This document shows positions 33,056-45,918 of a stretch of DNA of 64,000 nt, one piece after another. How positions within the stretch are numbered: the stretch's first letter is position 1; every line of letters starts with the position of its first letter. This DNA comes from Adineta steineri. Its lineage: Eukaryota > Rotifera > Eurotatoria > Adinetida > Adinetidae. Where the stretch lies: assembly GCA_905250115.1 (NCBI GenBank), contig CAJNOI010000062.1, positions 104,249-168,248 on the forward strand. Direction: 5' to 3'. The notes beneath the pieces were generated by a model that had not been told where the DNA came from, searched no databases, and saw only the letters and a list, made by a program, of their open reading frames with translations. Position numbers and translations under genes: made by a program.

Positions 33056-33902
33056 TTATGCAGCTGTTTTTTGACTATTTGAATCTTTGAGAATACGATC
33101 CAGATACTGTTTAACTTCAGGCCATATTTTATCACTTTCACGTCCAGTAAATTCTTGAAGAAGACCTAATTGTCTAGACAAACAACAAAGAAAAGTTCAA
33201 TTCAATTGTAAAATATTGAAATAGAAGTTTACTTGTAAAATTCTTTTATTGGATTTGTATTTTTATCATGTGTATTTAATCGATGACGAATAACTTCAGG
33301 TTTATCATCTTCACGTTGTGATATTGGTTCACCTGTTTCATCATCTTTTCCAGCTACTTTAGGTGGACTCCATTGAAGATTATAGACACGTCCACTTGGT
33401 AAATGAACCCATCTATCTTTCAATCGATTAATAATTTCATCAGCAGGTACATTAAGTGCAATAACATGATTCACTTTCATTTGTCGATGTAACATTTCTG
33501 CTTGTTTTAATGTTCGTGGATAACCTATTTTATATTGAAATAAATCAAAATTTTTATATTAATATATATATAGTCATACCATCGAGTAGAAAACCTTGAT
33601 CACGAATTTTTTCAAGTTCATCAACAACAAATTTTAATACAAGATCATCAGGTAAAAGAAGACCTTTGTCTATATGTTCTTTAATTGTTTTACTTTCGTC
33701 TTTAATAAAAAAGTAAAGATATAAGCCATTCATTTCATTTTAAAGATTTATTACCAGATTTTCGTTGAATATGCTGACGAAGTAAATCTCCGACGACAAT
33801 ATGAGGCGTGCCATATGTTTTAGCTATTCGACTGGCAATCGTACCTTTGCCAGAACCAGGTGCACCTAATATAAGTAATCGACGAGCTATTTGAGAAGTC
33901 AT
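33056..33902 (-). CDS. AK3: Adenylate kinase 3 (GTP:AMP phosphotransferase)
   Basis: Four exons, 33902-33755, 33699-33580, 33524-33233 and 33173-33056, give 225 residues, close to the 227 of vertebrate AK3. The P-loop LGAPGSGKGT starts at residue 12. FLLDGYPRTLKQAE is the NMP-binding and core motif. The lid segment reads RWVHLPSGRVYN, then DDETGEPISQREDDKPEV, matching the AK3/AK4 lid, which lacks the four zinc cysteines of bacterial forms. The enzyme transfers phosphate from GTP to AMP, normally in the mitochondrial matrix, recycling GTP from the citric acid cycle. No separate mitochondrial presequence is visible, as is usual for AK3. All key Arg and Asp residues that can be seen are present, so the gene should be functional. 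Confidence 0.92.
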
Positions 33903-34109
33903 TCTATGTGTTAGGGAATTCTAACGATAACTAAATAACCAACTAGTTTCATTGTGTATGAATCATTCTTAGCTTAATCTATTAACGTTATTTGAAGCGA
34001 CATTGTAGAGGTCGATCTCTGACAGAATCAATTCAAATTCGTACTTGAATTATTTAAACAGAAAATAGATTAGATTTTTTATTTCATAGAAAATCAAACA
34101 AAATAAGAT

Positions 34110-34784
34110 TTACGATGAAATATTATTCACTGTTAAATTTGTTTCAAGTTTAGCGGATTGTTGATGAGTAAGAATCCATTCAGCAAGTCGAGCACTAGTT
34201 AAAAAATCTGTTGAACATGTACAAAAATCCCAAAATAGATCATCTTGTATTAATTTATCAAGTTCAATTAATTCATTAACTGTAATTTGACGTTCATCAT
34301 TTGAATGAATTAATGGTGATTTTAATACTAATGGATCAATTTCGACAGTAAAACTTTTGAGTAGATCATCAAATAAATTATCATCTTTATCTTCATTAAT
34401 ATTTATAGATGAATTTTTATCAAAAAACTCATTAGTTTTATATGTATTTGATGAATAATTTATATTTCGATTTTGTTCAAGATAACGAAGTATAGCTGGA
34501 TTAACAATAACACGACCTCCACTGATTTCGCTTGATGAACTTGTTGGTATTATATCGTCATCTGTATTATTAAATTCAGTTTTTTTCGGTCGATTAATTT
34601 TATTGAAAGATGTTTGAATCCAATTTATATCATTATTAGAATAATTTATAGTTGATTGTGGAATAGATGGTTGTGTAGAAGAAGAAGGTAGAGATGATGA
34701 TATTGATGTACGAGATGATGATGATGACGATGCTGGTAGAATAATTTTATTCGATTGATTTTTACTACCTTTTGGTCGTGGCAT
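34110..34784 (-). CDS. Unrecognised Ser/Asn-rich protein with an AT-hook-like start
   Basis: Single exon, 224 residues. The N-terminus MPRPKGSKNQ contains RPKGSK, close to the core of an AT-hook that binds the minor groove. Residues 18-50 are almost all Ser, Pro and Thr. The middle is acidic and Asn-rich (NINEDKDDNLFDDLLKS). The C-terminus has a more ordered stretch, LIQDDLFWDFCTCSTDFLTS, then ARLAEWILTHQQ, which may be a helical partner-binding segment. No known family was recognised. It lies on the same strand, 208 bases upstream of adenylate kinase 3 across an ordinary spacer; no functional link is implied. A nuclear role is inference from the start motif only. Confidence 0.6.
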   Translation of the reverse strand: MPRPKGSKNQSNKIILPASSSSSSRTSISSSLPSSSTQPSIPQSTINYSNNDINWIQTSFNKINRPKKTEFNNTDDDIIPTSSSSEISGGRVIVNPAILRYLEQNRNINYSSNTYKTNEFFDKNSSININEDKDDNLFDDLLKSFTVEIDPLVLKSPLIHSNDERQITVNELIELDKLIQDDLFWDFCTCSTDFLTSARLAEWILTHQQSAKLETNLTVNNISS

Positions 34785-37700
34785 TTGATTAAATCAGATT
34801 TTTTCTTGTTATTAAATGAATTTGTTTTGAGAAAACGAAATTTCTTTTTTTTGCAACACGGCGCCTTATAATGAGCTTCTTTTGTTTTTCAATGATAAAT
34901 TAATAGAATAGTATTTTAAAAGATATTTCATATATGAGATTATTTAGTCGATTGGGAATTAAAACGAATTGTTTTTTCTATAAATATTTGTACTCGTAAT
35001 TTTGAAATCGAGATTTCTCTCTATAGAATTGAAAATAAATATTTTGCAGAAATATTCAAGAGCATACATAAGCTTATTCGAAGAAGAGGTTCAATCACTT
35101 GAGTTTGTTATGTACTCATAGTATATTGTTTTTCGAGATTTTATATATATAAAGGTGAAAATCAACTTTTTCTTTCATAAATCCAACTAATCCTAATAGG
35201 AAAAAAATATATAAACAATCACAGCTTTATTATTATCCGATGTCAAGTATTCTTCTATCTTTACTAGATTAATTAAATTATTCTATTGTTCAAGAGTTCA
35301 TAATGATAGTAGTGGTAGCCTCTTGCTAGCTGTAAGTAATATTTTAACCCTTTCACTTCCGGCGAGGCATATATTTGATTTAGAATATGATTGATATATG
35401 AATTCATTAGAATATAGTTATTGAATAAAGATGTCACAGATAGATTCTTTGATTATTCGGAAAAACATGTTATATTTAAATTATGATTAATGCTATGACA
35501 TTTTGTTAGAACCCTGTAGTTGTACAATATTCATCATTTAATCTTTTTCGTATTTGTACATATAGACCATATGTCCCATAGTTTTCTTTCTTTTATGTGT
35601 GAGTTAAGTATTGATATATTCCTCGCGGAGCAGTTGTTTCCTGCGGGATCATCTTCTCTTAACTTATCATCATTTTAGTATCGGTTAAGATAAGAAAATT
35701 TCTTCTTTTTAGCACCTTATATAGAAAGAACCCAGCTGTATTGATATCTCTGTATGGAAATGAAGAATTATCTAGCCTACAGATGGATCAAATAACGGTC
35801 TATTGCTTCGAGAATTATCATGAAACACGAACTATAGTTTCCTTCAAATATTAACTAGAAATCGTATTAATAGATTGCTTTTTACAAAAATTTTAATTTC
35901 CGAGAAAATGTAAAAGGCAATGAGCTAAATAATTAATTTAAAAAAAAACTTTTAATTATGAGAATGTCATTGACGTCTAGTATCAGATCTTGAAAATAAT
36001 AATGAAATATTCTCTAAAAATGAGTGATAATTATAATATAGATGTTAATATGCTGGTGTATCAGTGAACATAAATTCTGTTCTTATACGTGTTATTCAAC
36101 AGATAGATTTTCAGAATCATTGTGCAAGAAACGAAACAATGCGAATATTTTAATAATAATAATTATTTTCTTTTCATGTTGATGAAAGGCAGACATATTC
36201 AGACTAGTGCATCAGTGATTATATCATTACACGCTTAATGCTATAAAAAAAATGTTTATTGAGTGTATTTTCTTGTTTTTTTCTTTCTATTCTGAAAAAA
36301 AAGTAACGGGAAACAAAATAAATGCAAAAACATTTTTTTTCTATAGAAGTTTGTTATTCTTTTTCTCTCAAACCTTTTTTTTTTTAGTTAGGAAATGTAC
36401 CTATGACGAACTATCCAATTTTAACTCTACTTTTGTAAGTAAAACAATTTTTATTAAGTAATTAGTTAATGATATAATCTAATTAAGTTCGATAATTATT
36501 GATTGTAAAAAAACATTTATTTTAGGATAGAATCCAGATTCAAACTATTTATGAGGTCATAGTTAGAAATAAATAAATGCACTCTGTTTCATTTATAAGA
36601 AGAAAAAAAAGAGAGTTCATAGAGTTAATATCAATTGTCATCGTGTCATCTATTTATAAATGAGACTATTTAATAAACACAGACAAACTCAATTATCGTA
36701 TTATATAACAATTTTAAGATAAATTCGTAAACATATACGATAAAAGATCATTACGAATGGTTATAAATTCTACGTTATTGCTAATTTTCTTTCGTACTAT
36801 TAATTGTAGAAAGTATATTCTCTAATCAGTAATAACTGATAATATAGTAACAGTTCGTATCTATATCATAGAGTTATCTTGTCTTCTTAATAGTAAATAG
36901 TTTCTTTTAGTACTTCTAAATGATGGGGGCAAAGAGCATGCAAATGCTTGACATTAACTATAATTACCGAAGACGAGTCTAATCATTCTCGAGAGTTTTA
37001 AGAAAATAAGATCTAATCAGAAAAGAAAAAAAAAGAAGAAGCTATACAAATCCATCTTATGGTAGAGTACTTAGTCAATATAGAATTCTTATTTACAAAA
37101 AAATTTTGCATTTCCTTTTCTGATTTTTAATCAATCAATTATTTTGATCTTATATTCAAATGAATTATATAATTAAGCAAAAAATCTTTGTTTTTGTATA
37201 TTAAGATTAGATTTGCTTTTTTTTCTCTTGTACTTCCTATTAACCCACATCTATTTTTGTGACCTATTACCCATAGTACGAGCAAATAATCATATCTAGA
37301 ATTCTCAATGCAATATATTTTTCTCTTCTTAAATACAATTTTAATTGACATGTTAGCGCATTTGTTTTTTTCATTCAATATACGTCAGTCAAGTTTGTTG
37401 AATCGTGCATACTTTACTGACTTCCGATAGTAATAAGTGTCATTTTTGTCTGAGCACATGCCAAGTAATCATGTTCCTTTTTTTTCTCATAAAACCCGTT
37501 TGTAGACATATTTTACCATTATCTTTTTTGTATTAAGATCGATGATTTTGATTATAGCTAAAATATTTATGTTGACAGCTACGGATAGATGAAATATTAT
37601 ATGTTGTTTTCATACGTAAACAAGGATTACCAACATATGTAGACAATCGAAATTGTTGATTATTTATCATTATGATATATACTGAAAAATATTTGGTACT

Positions 37701-39413
37701 CTATTTATCATTTTTCTTTTCTAGTTGTATTTTAAATTGACATGCAACTGTATTTAATTAGAAGAAGAAGAAAAAAAGGTAAGACATTAAGCAACGTCAT
37801 CATTATAAACTAATATCTTAATGAAATTGAAACGTAGATACACAGATATGTATATATTATTCATCAATAGAAAAAATCTATTTTAATATAGGAAAAGTAT
37901 GATATTAATGTCCTAGCTATGCACCTCGATTAGAGATGAAGAGAAAAAGAACGCCAAAATTATTATACATATTGGTTACGCGTACGTCTATAATTTTTTA
38001 TCTTTCTTATATCGACTGACAATTATTCGTTCCCTCTAACATGGTTGATAAGCAATGAGGCGAAGCCAATACTATTGATATATATATAAATATATATATA
38101 TACATAATATATGCTCACATGTATGTACAACGTCACGCTATTGACATATTCAGCTAACAAATATCTACGATTAAAAATTTGCTCGACGCTTTGTTGTTCA
38201 GGTAAATTTTATCACTCAAAAGTCATGTTTTTATTAATAGACTTTGATAGTTTGCAAACATTAACAAACAAGAAGTTTATCAGTATCAAACATATTAATA
38301 TTTATTTAAATTCTCATGAGAAATTGTATATGGTTATTTGAGATGAATAAGAATATAATAATGATGTGAATTGAAACCATAAGAGATTATTGAAATAACT
38401 AACAACAAAGAAAAAAAATATAGTATGATTTATAATGTGCGCATATATATTTAAGATAGAAAGAAGATCAATCATCTTTAAGATTAGTTTTATATTTCTT
38501 CTTGTATTACTGAGAAATGGTATCGACTATAGAATAAAAGAAATTGGTTTTCAGCATGATTCATGAATCGATTACAACACCTTTCTTTTTTTTAATCGTA
38601 CGATATTTATATTTAGCGTTGTTCACTATATGAGAAATTTCCCTGCTTGACAATCAATAAAAACTACATCATTTTTCTTTCCTTTTTGATTAATTTAAGA
38701 ATATCCGATGTTGTCATACGTCATTTTATTGTTCTTACAGACAGAAATAGAAACAAAATAATTTCAATAGGTATGTGATGCATTAGTATTTTCACAACAT
38801 AAAAAAAAATTATAATTTAAACTTGTACAATGAAGAGAGGAAAAAAACAGGAATTGAGTTAGAATAAATTCTTTTCCTTAAAAAAAAAGCCAACAACAAC
38901 AACAAAACAAAGGAAGGAATTCTATCTAAACCTTAGAGATTATTTTAAATAGATTTATCTCTTTCCTTTTTCTATATTAGTTAATCAAGCATAAAATTGC
39001 CCTTCATATAATTATATGAAGAAAAAAAAAAAAAAAGAAAAAGAAGAATATTATACAGATGGTAATAGTAAAACATACCAGTTGCTATCAATATGACTAA
39101 CAGAAGTGTCATTTAATTATTTTCTCGACGTTCTCAAGAGACACTTTCACTAGCAAAAGATATTTCTATTTGATTTCTACGTTGGCTCTATCGATCTATA
39201 TATAGTCAAGTAATCTAGAGAAGTAACAAATTAGTTTGATAAGGAGCAAAAAACAAGTTCTATTGGTTGTTTTTCGTATTGATCTATCTATTGACATGCA
39301 ACACATCGTATATGTCTATTAAAATAAAAAAAAAAGCTCATTTCTTTTAGAGTTTTCTATCGATGACAATGATATAATAATCTTTTACTAATCGTCGACA
39401 TAGGAAAAATGTA
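34785..39413. other. Large intergenic region before the receptor gene
   Basis: No gene was supported in this 4.6 kb. A TTAACCCTTTCACTTCCGGC sequence at 35344-35363 resembles a piggyBac-type transposon end, but no partner end was found. An AT dinucleotide stretch lies at about 38078-38111. Poly-A and poly-T runs are frequent. Regulatory DNA of the divergent neighbours is likely but not visible by eye. Confidence 0.45.
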
Positions 39414-41507
39414 ATGATGTCGGATGGAATCTTACTCAAAATCCCTCAAGTCATTCGTACTTATAATGTCACACGATCAATTAGTAGAACAACTACAGAA
39501 ATATATTCAGCATCGATTAGAATTCAAACAGCAATACCAATTACGAAATCTTCGGATATATCACCAGCAGAATGTTTTGGTTTTGCTATACTTATTTTAA
39601 CTACAATTATTGGTAATACACTTGTTCTTTCAGCACTTTTTCTTGATAAAAGACTTCATACACCTTCATTCTTTCTTATTGCTAATATGGCTATTGCTGA
39701 TTTATTACTTGGTAAGATGAAATTTTTTTTTTCTACATAATAAATCAATCAATAGCAAAAATAAACTTTCATTTAGGTATAGCTGTTCTTCCGTTTTCAT
39801 CTGTACTTGAACTTCTTAATGATCATTGGATATTTGGACAAAGTTTTTGTTCTACATGGCTTGCACTTGATGTTCTTTGTTGTACAGCATCGATTATAGC
39901 TTTAATGGCTGTATCAATTGATCGATATATTGGTGTAACAAGACCATTAAACTATAGTACTATAATGACAACTCGACGAACAATTTACTTAATAATTATT
40001 GTCTGGACTGTATCAATATTAACATCTGTTGTGCCATTATTTGGTTTAACTGATCGAAGAAAAATATCAAAAAATATCAATACAACATATGAACATTTAG
40101 AAAAATGTGAAGTCAATAAGAATACATTTTATACAATATTTTCTTCTATGATATCATTTTATATACCTGTTATTATACTTCTTATACTTTATTCACGTGT
40201 TTATCAAGAAGCAAAAAAACAAGAAAAAAAATTAGAAAGTGAAAAACGTCGTCTATTTGAAATTGATTATCAAAGAGCACACGAACAAGCTCAAAAACTA
40301 CAAAAAATTCAATCAAATGGAAATTTAAGAAAAAGTCACAGCCCTTCAAATAAATCTGAAGACAGTAAAAATGGTGTATCAAGAAAAATTTTAAATCATG
40401 AAAATAGTGTTGATCATACTTTACCATTAGCTGATAGTATTCATTTAAAAAATGATTATTCAGATCTAAAGGTATGGTTATATGCAATATGAAATAATTC
40501 AATTGATCTATAAATAGCAATATATTAGAAATGAGAAAAACAAATGTTGTTTTTTCTTCGTACGATTCTTTAGTTTTTTTCAATTGAATTTTATCTAATA
40601 TATAAAACTTATAATAATCTTCTATTTTCTAGTCAAAGGATAATGCTGACGATGATGATATATCTCAGTCTGAATCTTCAATGGCTCCTAAGAAAAAAAG
40701 AAAACGTGGTTTTTTGGGAAAACGTATATTTTCAACAATCAAACGAAATTCACTTCTTAGTACTACTACTCCTCAAACATCACATCGCAATAGTGCGTTA
40801 TTACCAAATGATGAATTATTATTAATTAAACGTAGATTACATAATCTTAAACGTGAAAAAAAAGCTTTTCGTACAGTTGGTCTCATACTTGGCGCATTAC
40901 TTATTTGTTGGCTTCCATTTTTTGTAACATTACCTGTTATGTCAATACTAAAACATCATGGAGTACTGAAAGATGAAAGTCATGAAAGTACATGGTTTAA
41001 AATTGCATTTTGGCTTGGTTATTGTAATTCAGCAGTAAGTTCAAAAGAACATTAATAAATATTTCTTTTTTTTCTTTTTTTTCTAATTAGCTTAATCCAT
41101 TTGTTTATGCGTTTTCAAATCGTGCAATTCGTCGAGCATTTCGTCAAGTTATATTTCGGCGCTGTTGTTGTTGTATCTGTCCAAAACCATCAAATAATCC
41201 TGAAGAACAATATAGTAGTCAACGTCAACGTGGTCATAGTGGTTCATTAACTACAGATATATCTCAAGTAGTGACAAAAGGAATAAATTCATCATCAGTT
41301 GATACTATGCGAACAATACCAAGAACACAAAGTAATCATAATTATCCGCCAAGTTCATTAAGACGAACATCTACAACTGCTGCACCGATTGTTTCATTTG
41401 CTGATTTTCTAGAAGAAACAGGTGATGATGATATATCATCTCATGATGATAAGCAATCAATTAAGGAAGATCTGGAATCAACTTCAAATTCGAAAATCGA
41501 CAAATGA
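39414..41507 (+). CDS. Alpha-adrenergic/octopamine-like G protein-coupled receptor
   Basis: Four exons, 39414-39711, 39777-40471, 40633-41034 and 41091-41507, give 603 residues with seven membrane spans. IIGNTLVLSALFLDKR is TM1 and NMAIADLLLG is TM2. LALDVLCCTASIIALMAVSI is TM3, with the amine-binding Asp, followed by DRYIGVTRPL. ISFYIPVIILLILYSRVYQE is TM5. AFRTVGLILGALLICWLPFF is TM6, with the CWLP switch. FWLGYCNSALNPFVYAFSN is TM7. DVLCCTAS and FWLGYxNS match alpha-1 adrenergic and alpha-like octopamine receptors best. In invertebrates the ligand is probably octopamine or tyramine, with Gq or calcium signalling; this is inference. The third inner loop is very long (about 190 residues) and rich in Lys, Gln and Ser. 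The C-tail starts RRCCCCICP, likely palmitoylated. The frame is intact. Confidence 0.9.
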
Positions 41508-42257
41508 ACTATTCTTCTCGGCTCAATGTACCGGTGACCATTTATTTTTGTTCCAGTAAATTCATTGGTTTTTCTAAATAGATAAATTATTTTTCTCTTC
41601 TGCTTCTACTAAGGTTGCTTTTGTAACTGATTTCTTTTTCCATTCCATTTGAAGTCTTTTCTTTTTGTGGTTTTTTCATTTGTCTATTATATATTTGATT
41701 GCTTGTTTTTATTGTACAAAATGAATTGATTTTAGAAACATTATCTTTGAATTATAACATATATTATATAGAAGATAATTCAATTATTGATCAATAATCG
41801 TAAAGAGAAACAAAGATATTTTATTTTCATGTTATTTAATAAAAGAAGAAACACACATACACAAGTGATATTAAAGATACAACTTTAAGCTTAGTACTGT
41901 AATAACTTGCATAGATAAATAAAAAAAAAATCATGATTAGAAGTAAATTTTCCGTCAACTTGTTCAGTGCATAATGAATATAAAATAAAAATACAAAACA
42001 TCAGATAAAAAATGAGTATGTTATCATAAGAATGAAAATAGATTAATATTTAAAAGCGTTTTAAAAACAGAAATCATAGATAAAATAGTGAACTTCTTGC
42101 TTAATATTGGTATGGAGAGATATCAGTAGAAACAAAAATGGAATCAAAAATATTGTTAGTTTTAACATTTTAATGTATTAAAAAATTTACAATAAGTATC
42201 ACAGTGATGTCATACATCAATATGAATAGTAAATGTAAGTGTTGTCATAGATTCATG
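41508..42257. other. Spacer between convergent genes
   Basis: 3' flanks of the receptor (plus) and the unknown gene (minus). AT-rich, with nothing else recognised. Confidence 0.5.
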
Positions 42258-44135
42258 TTAATTTCGACGGACACGTGGCTCTAAAAACAAAGACACAAAA
42301 AATAAAATATTTCAAAAAAAGAGCGTAAGTTGAATACATACCAATAGTGAACTTGGCTGAGCTGCGTATGGTATTTCCATCGATACAAGAAGCTTCTGGA
42401 TTACATCGCAATGCACATATTATAGAATAATGTTCTCCTTTAATTTTTTTTGAGGTATTTGTGCCGGTTGTTGAAGACTGTAACGAATAGTTGTGATGGG
42501 AAACAACGGATGGAGCATTGGGGAGAATGAAATCTTGATCAAATTTAACCAACGCCTCTGTGTTTGTGCTGTATCTTGCGTTAACTGCACGCATTAAGCA
42601 CAGTGATAATCTTCACATAGATATTAAAATAAAAGAATATAGTGTATAAAATGAAACTAATGAATGAGTTGTTTTTATTTTAATGATATTTAGCATTAAA
42701 GACCAACAAAGAATCTATCACATCTGCTAACCTATTTTATCGTTGACTGTATAGCAAATATTGAGACTAATTAATGTTAATGTTTTTTTAAATGCTCATT
42801 GCATTTTGAAAAACTGAGATTTGTGAAGAAACACTTACTACCTTTAGCTTTTTGAAATATTTACTTACTTTATCTGGTAACTTATTTCACCTTCGGCAGT
42901 TTGCACCGGGTTTATTTGTTCACACGTAATTCGTTGTACCATTGGATCAGAAAATGGCGTATCAGATGAAGGACGATTTTGTTTTCCGAACGGCCAGAAT
43001 CCACGAAATGGTGCTAAATAGAAATCTGGCACTTGATCCTGATTATTTCCTTGTGAAACAATGGCTGAGATTAAGTCAACTTGTCCACCAGCTTCTATGA
43101 CTTTTACATATTCAATAGGAACCTGGAATAAATCCGATGGTAAAATTTTCTTCTTAATTAAAATTAATTTAATTCCACAAACCTGTAAAGTTGGGGGCCT
43201 ACTATTTTTTTTATCATCGCCATTCTTGATTGTTTGGATCCCTCCCAAATTCTCTTCTTCTGGATATTGCAAACGTTGCTGTGGTGCAACATCATGAATG
43301 AATTTGAGCGGTTCACCAAGAAGTGGTGCCATAAAAATAAGCGTTACAAGGTCATCTAAGAACATAAAGTAAATCATATAGTTAATGGTTCATGGCTTTG
43401 AACAGGATGAGAGATGATTCTATCATTCCATTTCATAAATTATAGCTACGAACTATTGATAAATTGCTTATTTGGTTACTTATTCTCTGATCAACTATTT
43501 AAAATTTTGTTCAAGTATACAAACAACTTACCGCAGTTTAATGATGACCCAAAAATATCACCGGTAATATCAATTGTTGTAACAGGATCACGTAAATCTG
43601 TATGTTTTACATCTGCTGTATATAAATATAGAAATGATGTCAGCGTGTGATCATAAAAACAAAAAAATACCTTTCGATAAAATTGAAGATGTGTCTTGTT
43701 CTTCGTTAGTTGTAGATATTTCCATCTGATCATGATTTTCGCTCTCAGATGCGGATTGTATGGATGGAACGAATACTGAAAGATAAAGAATAAGTAGCTA
43801 AGTAGAGTATATTTAGTCGTTTTCTTACTAGGTTCCGTATTCGACTGCTCCTGGTCCGTTGATTCGATTTCTAGCTCGATTATTTTAGTGTCTGTCGGCG
43901 TTTCCCACGGTTTCTCATCTCTTAGATAATTATCATTAAGATCGACATATACATTTTGATCATCTTTAATTTTAATGATATCATGTGATGATAAAGCTTG
44001 GATTCCCAATGCAGCAGGAATGATACAGCGAATCTGATTGACTGATCCTGCTGTACGAGGATTGAGTCTGGAACATCGATATCTACGTTTTCTGTAATAA
44101 ATGTACGTTATTATTCTAGGAGAATGAGATGGCAT
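42258..44135 (-). CDS. Unrecognised seven-exon protein
   Basis: Exons 44135-43829, 43775-43671, 43615-43532, 43355-43183, 43122-42869, 42610-42342 and 42280-42258 join in phase to 404 residues. The start region is basic (YYRKRRYRCSRLNPR) with no signal peptide. An acidic, probably disordered stretch follows (residues about 60-140). The second half looks folded: DDLVTLIFMAPLLGEPLKFI, then VPIEYVKVIEAGGQVDLISA, then FYLAPFRGFWPFGKQNRP. The C-terminal 110 residues have four Cys, including CALRCNPEASC, and end EPRVRRN. The intron between exons 5 and 6 uses an acceptor TGTGAAG, less T-rich than the others. No family was recognised. The intact frame over seven introns argues for a real, expressed gene. 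An upstream exon with a leader cannot be excluded. Confidence 0.65.
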
Positions 44136-44587
44136 CGTGAATTTTTGCTTGTTACTGTAGTAGAGTTATATTTACATCATCCAATATTACATCTTGTTAC
44201 AAGTTATATTACTGTTGACTATAAACTACTGAAAGAATAAAAGAGAAGATACTCTTATATAGTTTCATCATTTAAATAGGCATTGTCTTCTCTTTCCAAC
44301 GTGAGACTCTTTTTTTTCTTTTTAGCTGTTGTATATTTTTTTTTCTTTCCAATATGAGACTTTTTTCTCTCCCACCTAATGCATACTTTTTTTCTTTCCA
44401 ACGCCAACACTTTTTTCTCTTTCCATCGTTGTATAGATAAGAGCAAAATATATAATACATTTTTCACCTAAGATTTTTATCGCTTCTTCTGTACATAGCA
44501 ACTCACTAAAATGAGAAAAAGCATAATAATAATATCGCATATAAAAACAGCAAGTATATCACATAGTTTTTATAGATATGAAATAAT
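44136..44587. other. Spacer with a pyrimidine-rich imperfect repeat
   Basis: Between 44290 and 44430 the block TTTTTTCTTTCCAACG (with variants) recurs four times at 25-50 base spacing on the plus strand. The open frames that cross it on the minus strand are Lys-rich artefacts of this repeat. Confidence 0.5.
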
Positions 44588-44884
44588 ATGATAATGTCTA
44601 CGATCGAACTTGTTGTTTGTTTGAATAACTGCAAATATCTTTTGAAAACTACTACTAATGAGACACTTACTGATATAAAGAACAATATAAAATCAAAATC
44701 TGGTATTGATGTAAATAGTGAATATTATGTTCTTGAAGTCTATGATGCAGATTTGGGTGATTATGTTGTTTTAACTACAGAATATTTAGAGGAACTGAAG
44801 AATGATTTATCAACAATGCCAATACCAAGATTAGAAATTCAAGTTAAACGGTATTATCAAACAGGTACGATTGATTATGAATAA
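44588..44884 (+). CDS. Small protein, possible ubiquitin-like/PB1-like fold
   Basis: Single-exon frame of 98 residues starting at ATG 44588; a second ATG lies two codons on. It alternates strand-like and helix-like segments: IELVVCLNNCKYLLKTTT, ETLTDIKNNIKSKSG, YYVLEVYDADLGDYVVL, LEELKNDLSTMP and RLEIQVKRYY. This order of two strands, a helix, strands and a final strand is what a beta-grasp (ubiquitin or PB1) fold gives, and the YDADLGDYVVL acidic turn is like an OPCA-type motif. The assignment is by pattern only. It may be a stand-alone interaction protein or the first exon of a larger gene, since the next coding block lies on the same strand at 45919. Confidence 0.45.
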   Translation: MIMSTIELVVCLNNCKYLLKTTTNETLTDIKNNIKSKSGIDVNSEYYVLEVYDADLGDYVVLTTEYLEELKNDLSTMPIPRLEIQVKRYYQTGTIDYE

Positions 44885-45918
44885 TAGATAACACAAAGAA
44901 TTTCATTTCACACGCCATAGTGAATCTAAAAACATATTTTAGATAATACTTCTTCATAGTTACAGACAAATTATACAAGATTTCAAAGAGTTCTAAATTT
45001 ATACAGTGTCTCCGATAAACAGAGCAAAAAACATTACTTTTTTTGCTAAATATCACATTTGATTGCATATTAAAATACAGTACTTAGTGAACCTCAAAAT
45101 AAGCTATTCAGCGCGACGTTTATTTGAATCCTTTTTTAACCACCTTCTAGAGTAGCAGTGCAAAAAAAGAATAAAATATTGATATATACACCTTGAAGAG
45201 TCAGCTCTTACAAATAAGTTTGCTAGTTGTATATAAAATAACGAGAAAATTTTCAACTAGGAATCTACAAGACTTTCTATACGTCTGTATAAATAGAACC
45301 TCAGTACTGGATGACATTATAAGTACCTTTGAATATTTTTATTTATTCTTTTGCGTCAAAGAAATAATTCGACAATTTGTCGGAAAACATTTTCCATAAT
45401 ACTGCTATGTGCTTCCTAGAATGTTTTTAATTACAAAGATAACTTTTGAATTGTATTAGAAAAAAGATCGTAGTAGAATGAATGCCTTTTTAGTGTGATA
45501 TGAACTATGTTGAATCGGATCAGATCATAGAAAAATAGTTCGTTTCGACACTTTCTGTCTAACTAATCTCAATATTTAATCTTTCAAATTACATGAAAAA
45601 AATATTCGGAAGCTTTAAAGCTATATCAGTTTTATATTACCGTGGACATTATATCTGTACGTTAATAGATATTGTTAAATATGTTGATGATTTTTCAATC
45701 AACTTGCTGTGTGCGTTTTTAATAATCTATATGACGAATATGCATATCTTTATTATTATTATTACACAAAGGAATTTAAATTCGATTTTAATCTCTTAAA
45801 TAAATACATTATAGTTACTATAGAAAGAAGTCGTTTTGTTTCGGTAAAGAGTATAGAAGTTAGAAAACAATTATTTGTTAAGTTTTCTAACGTCCTTTTA
45901 TATCTATCTGTTTCAGAT
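44885..45918. other. AT-rich stretch between two plus-strand coding blocks
   Basis: Several short open frames exist but have AT-driven composition and no domains. An undetected 5' exon of the next gene may lie here. Confidence 0.4.

Noticed and set aside
44255..44467. Lys-rich minus-strand frames
   Set aside because: They are produced by an imperfect CTTTCC-rich repeat.
45593..45918. Upstream extension of the coding frame with a Tyr-rich start
   Set aside because: Composition becomes AT-driven and a good acceptor (TCTGTTTCAG) marks a natural exon border.
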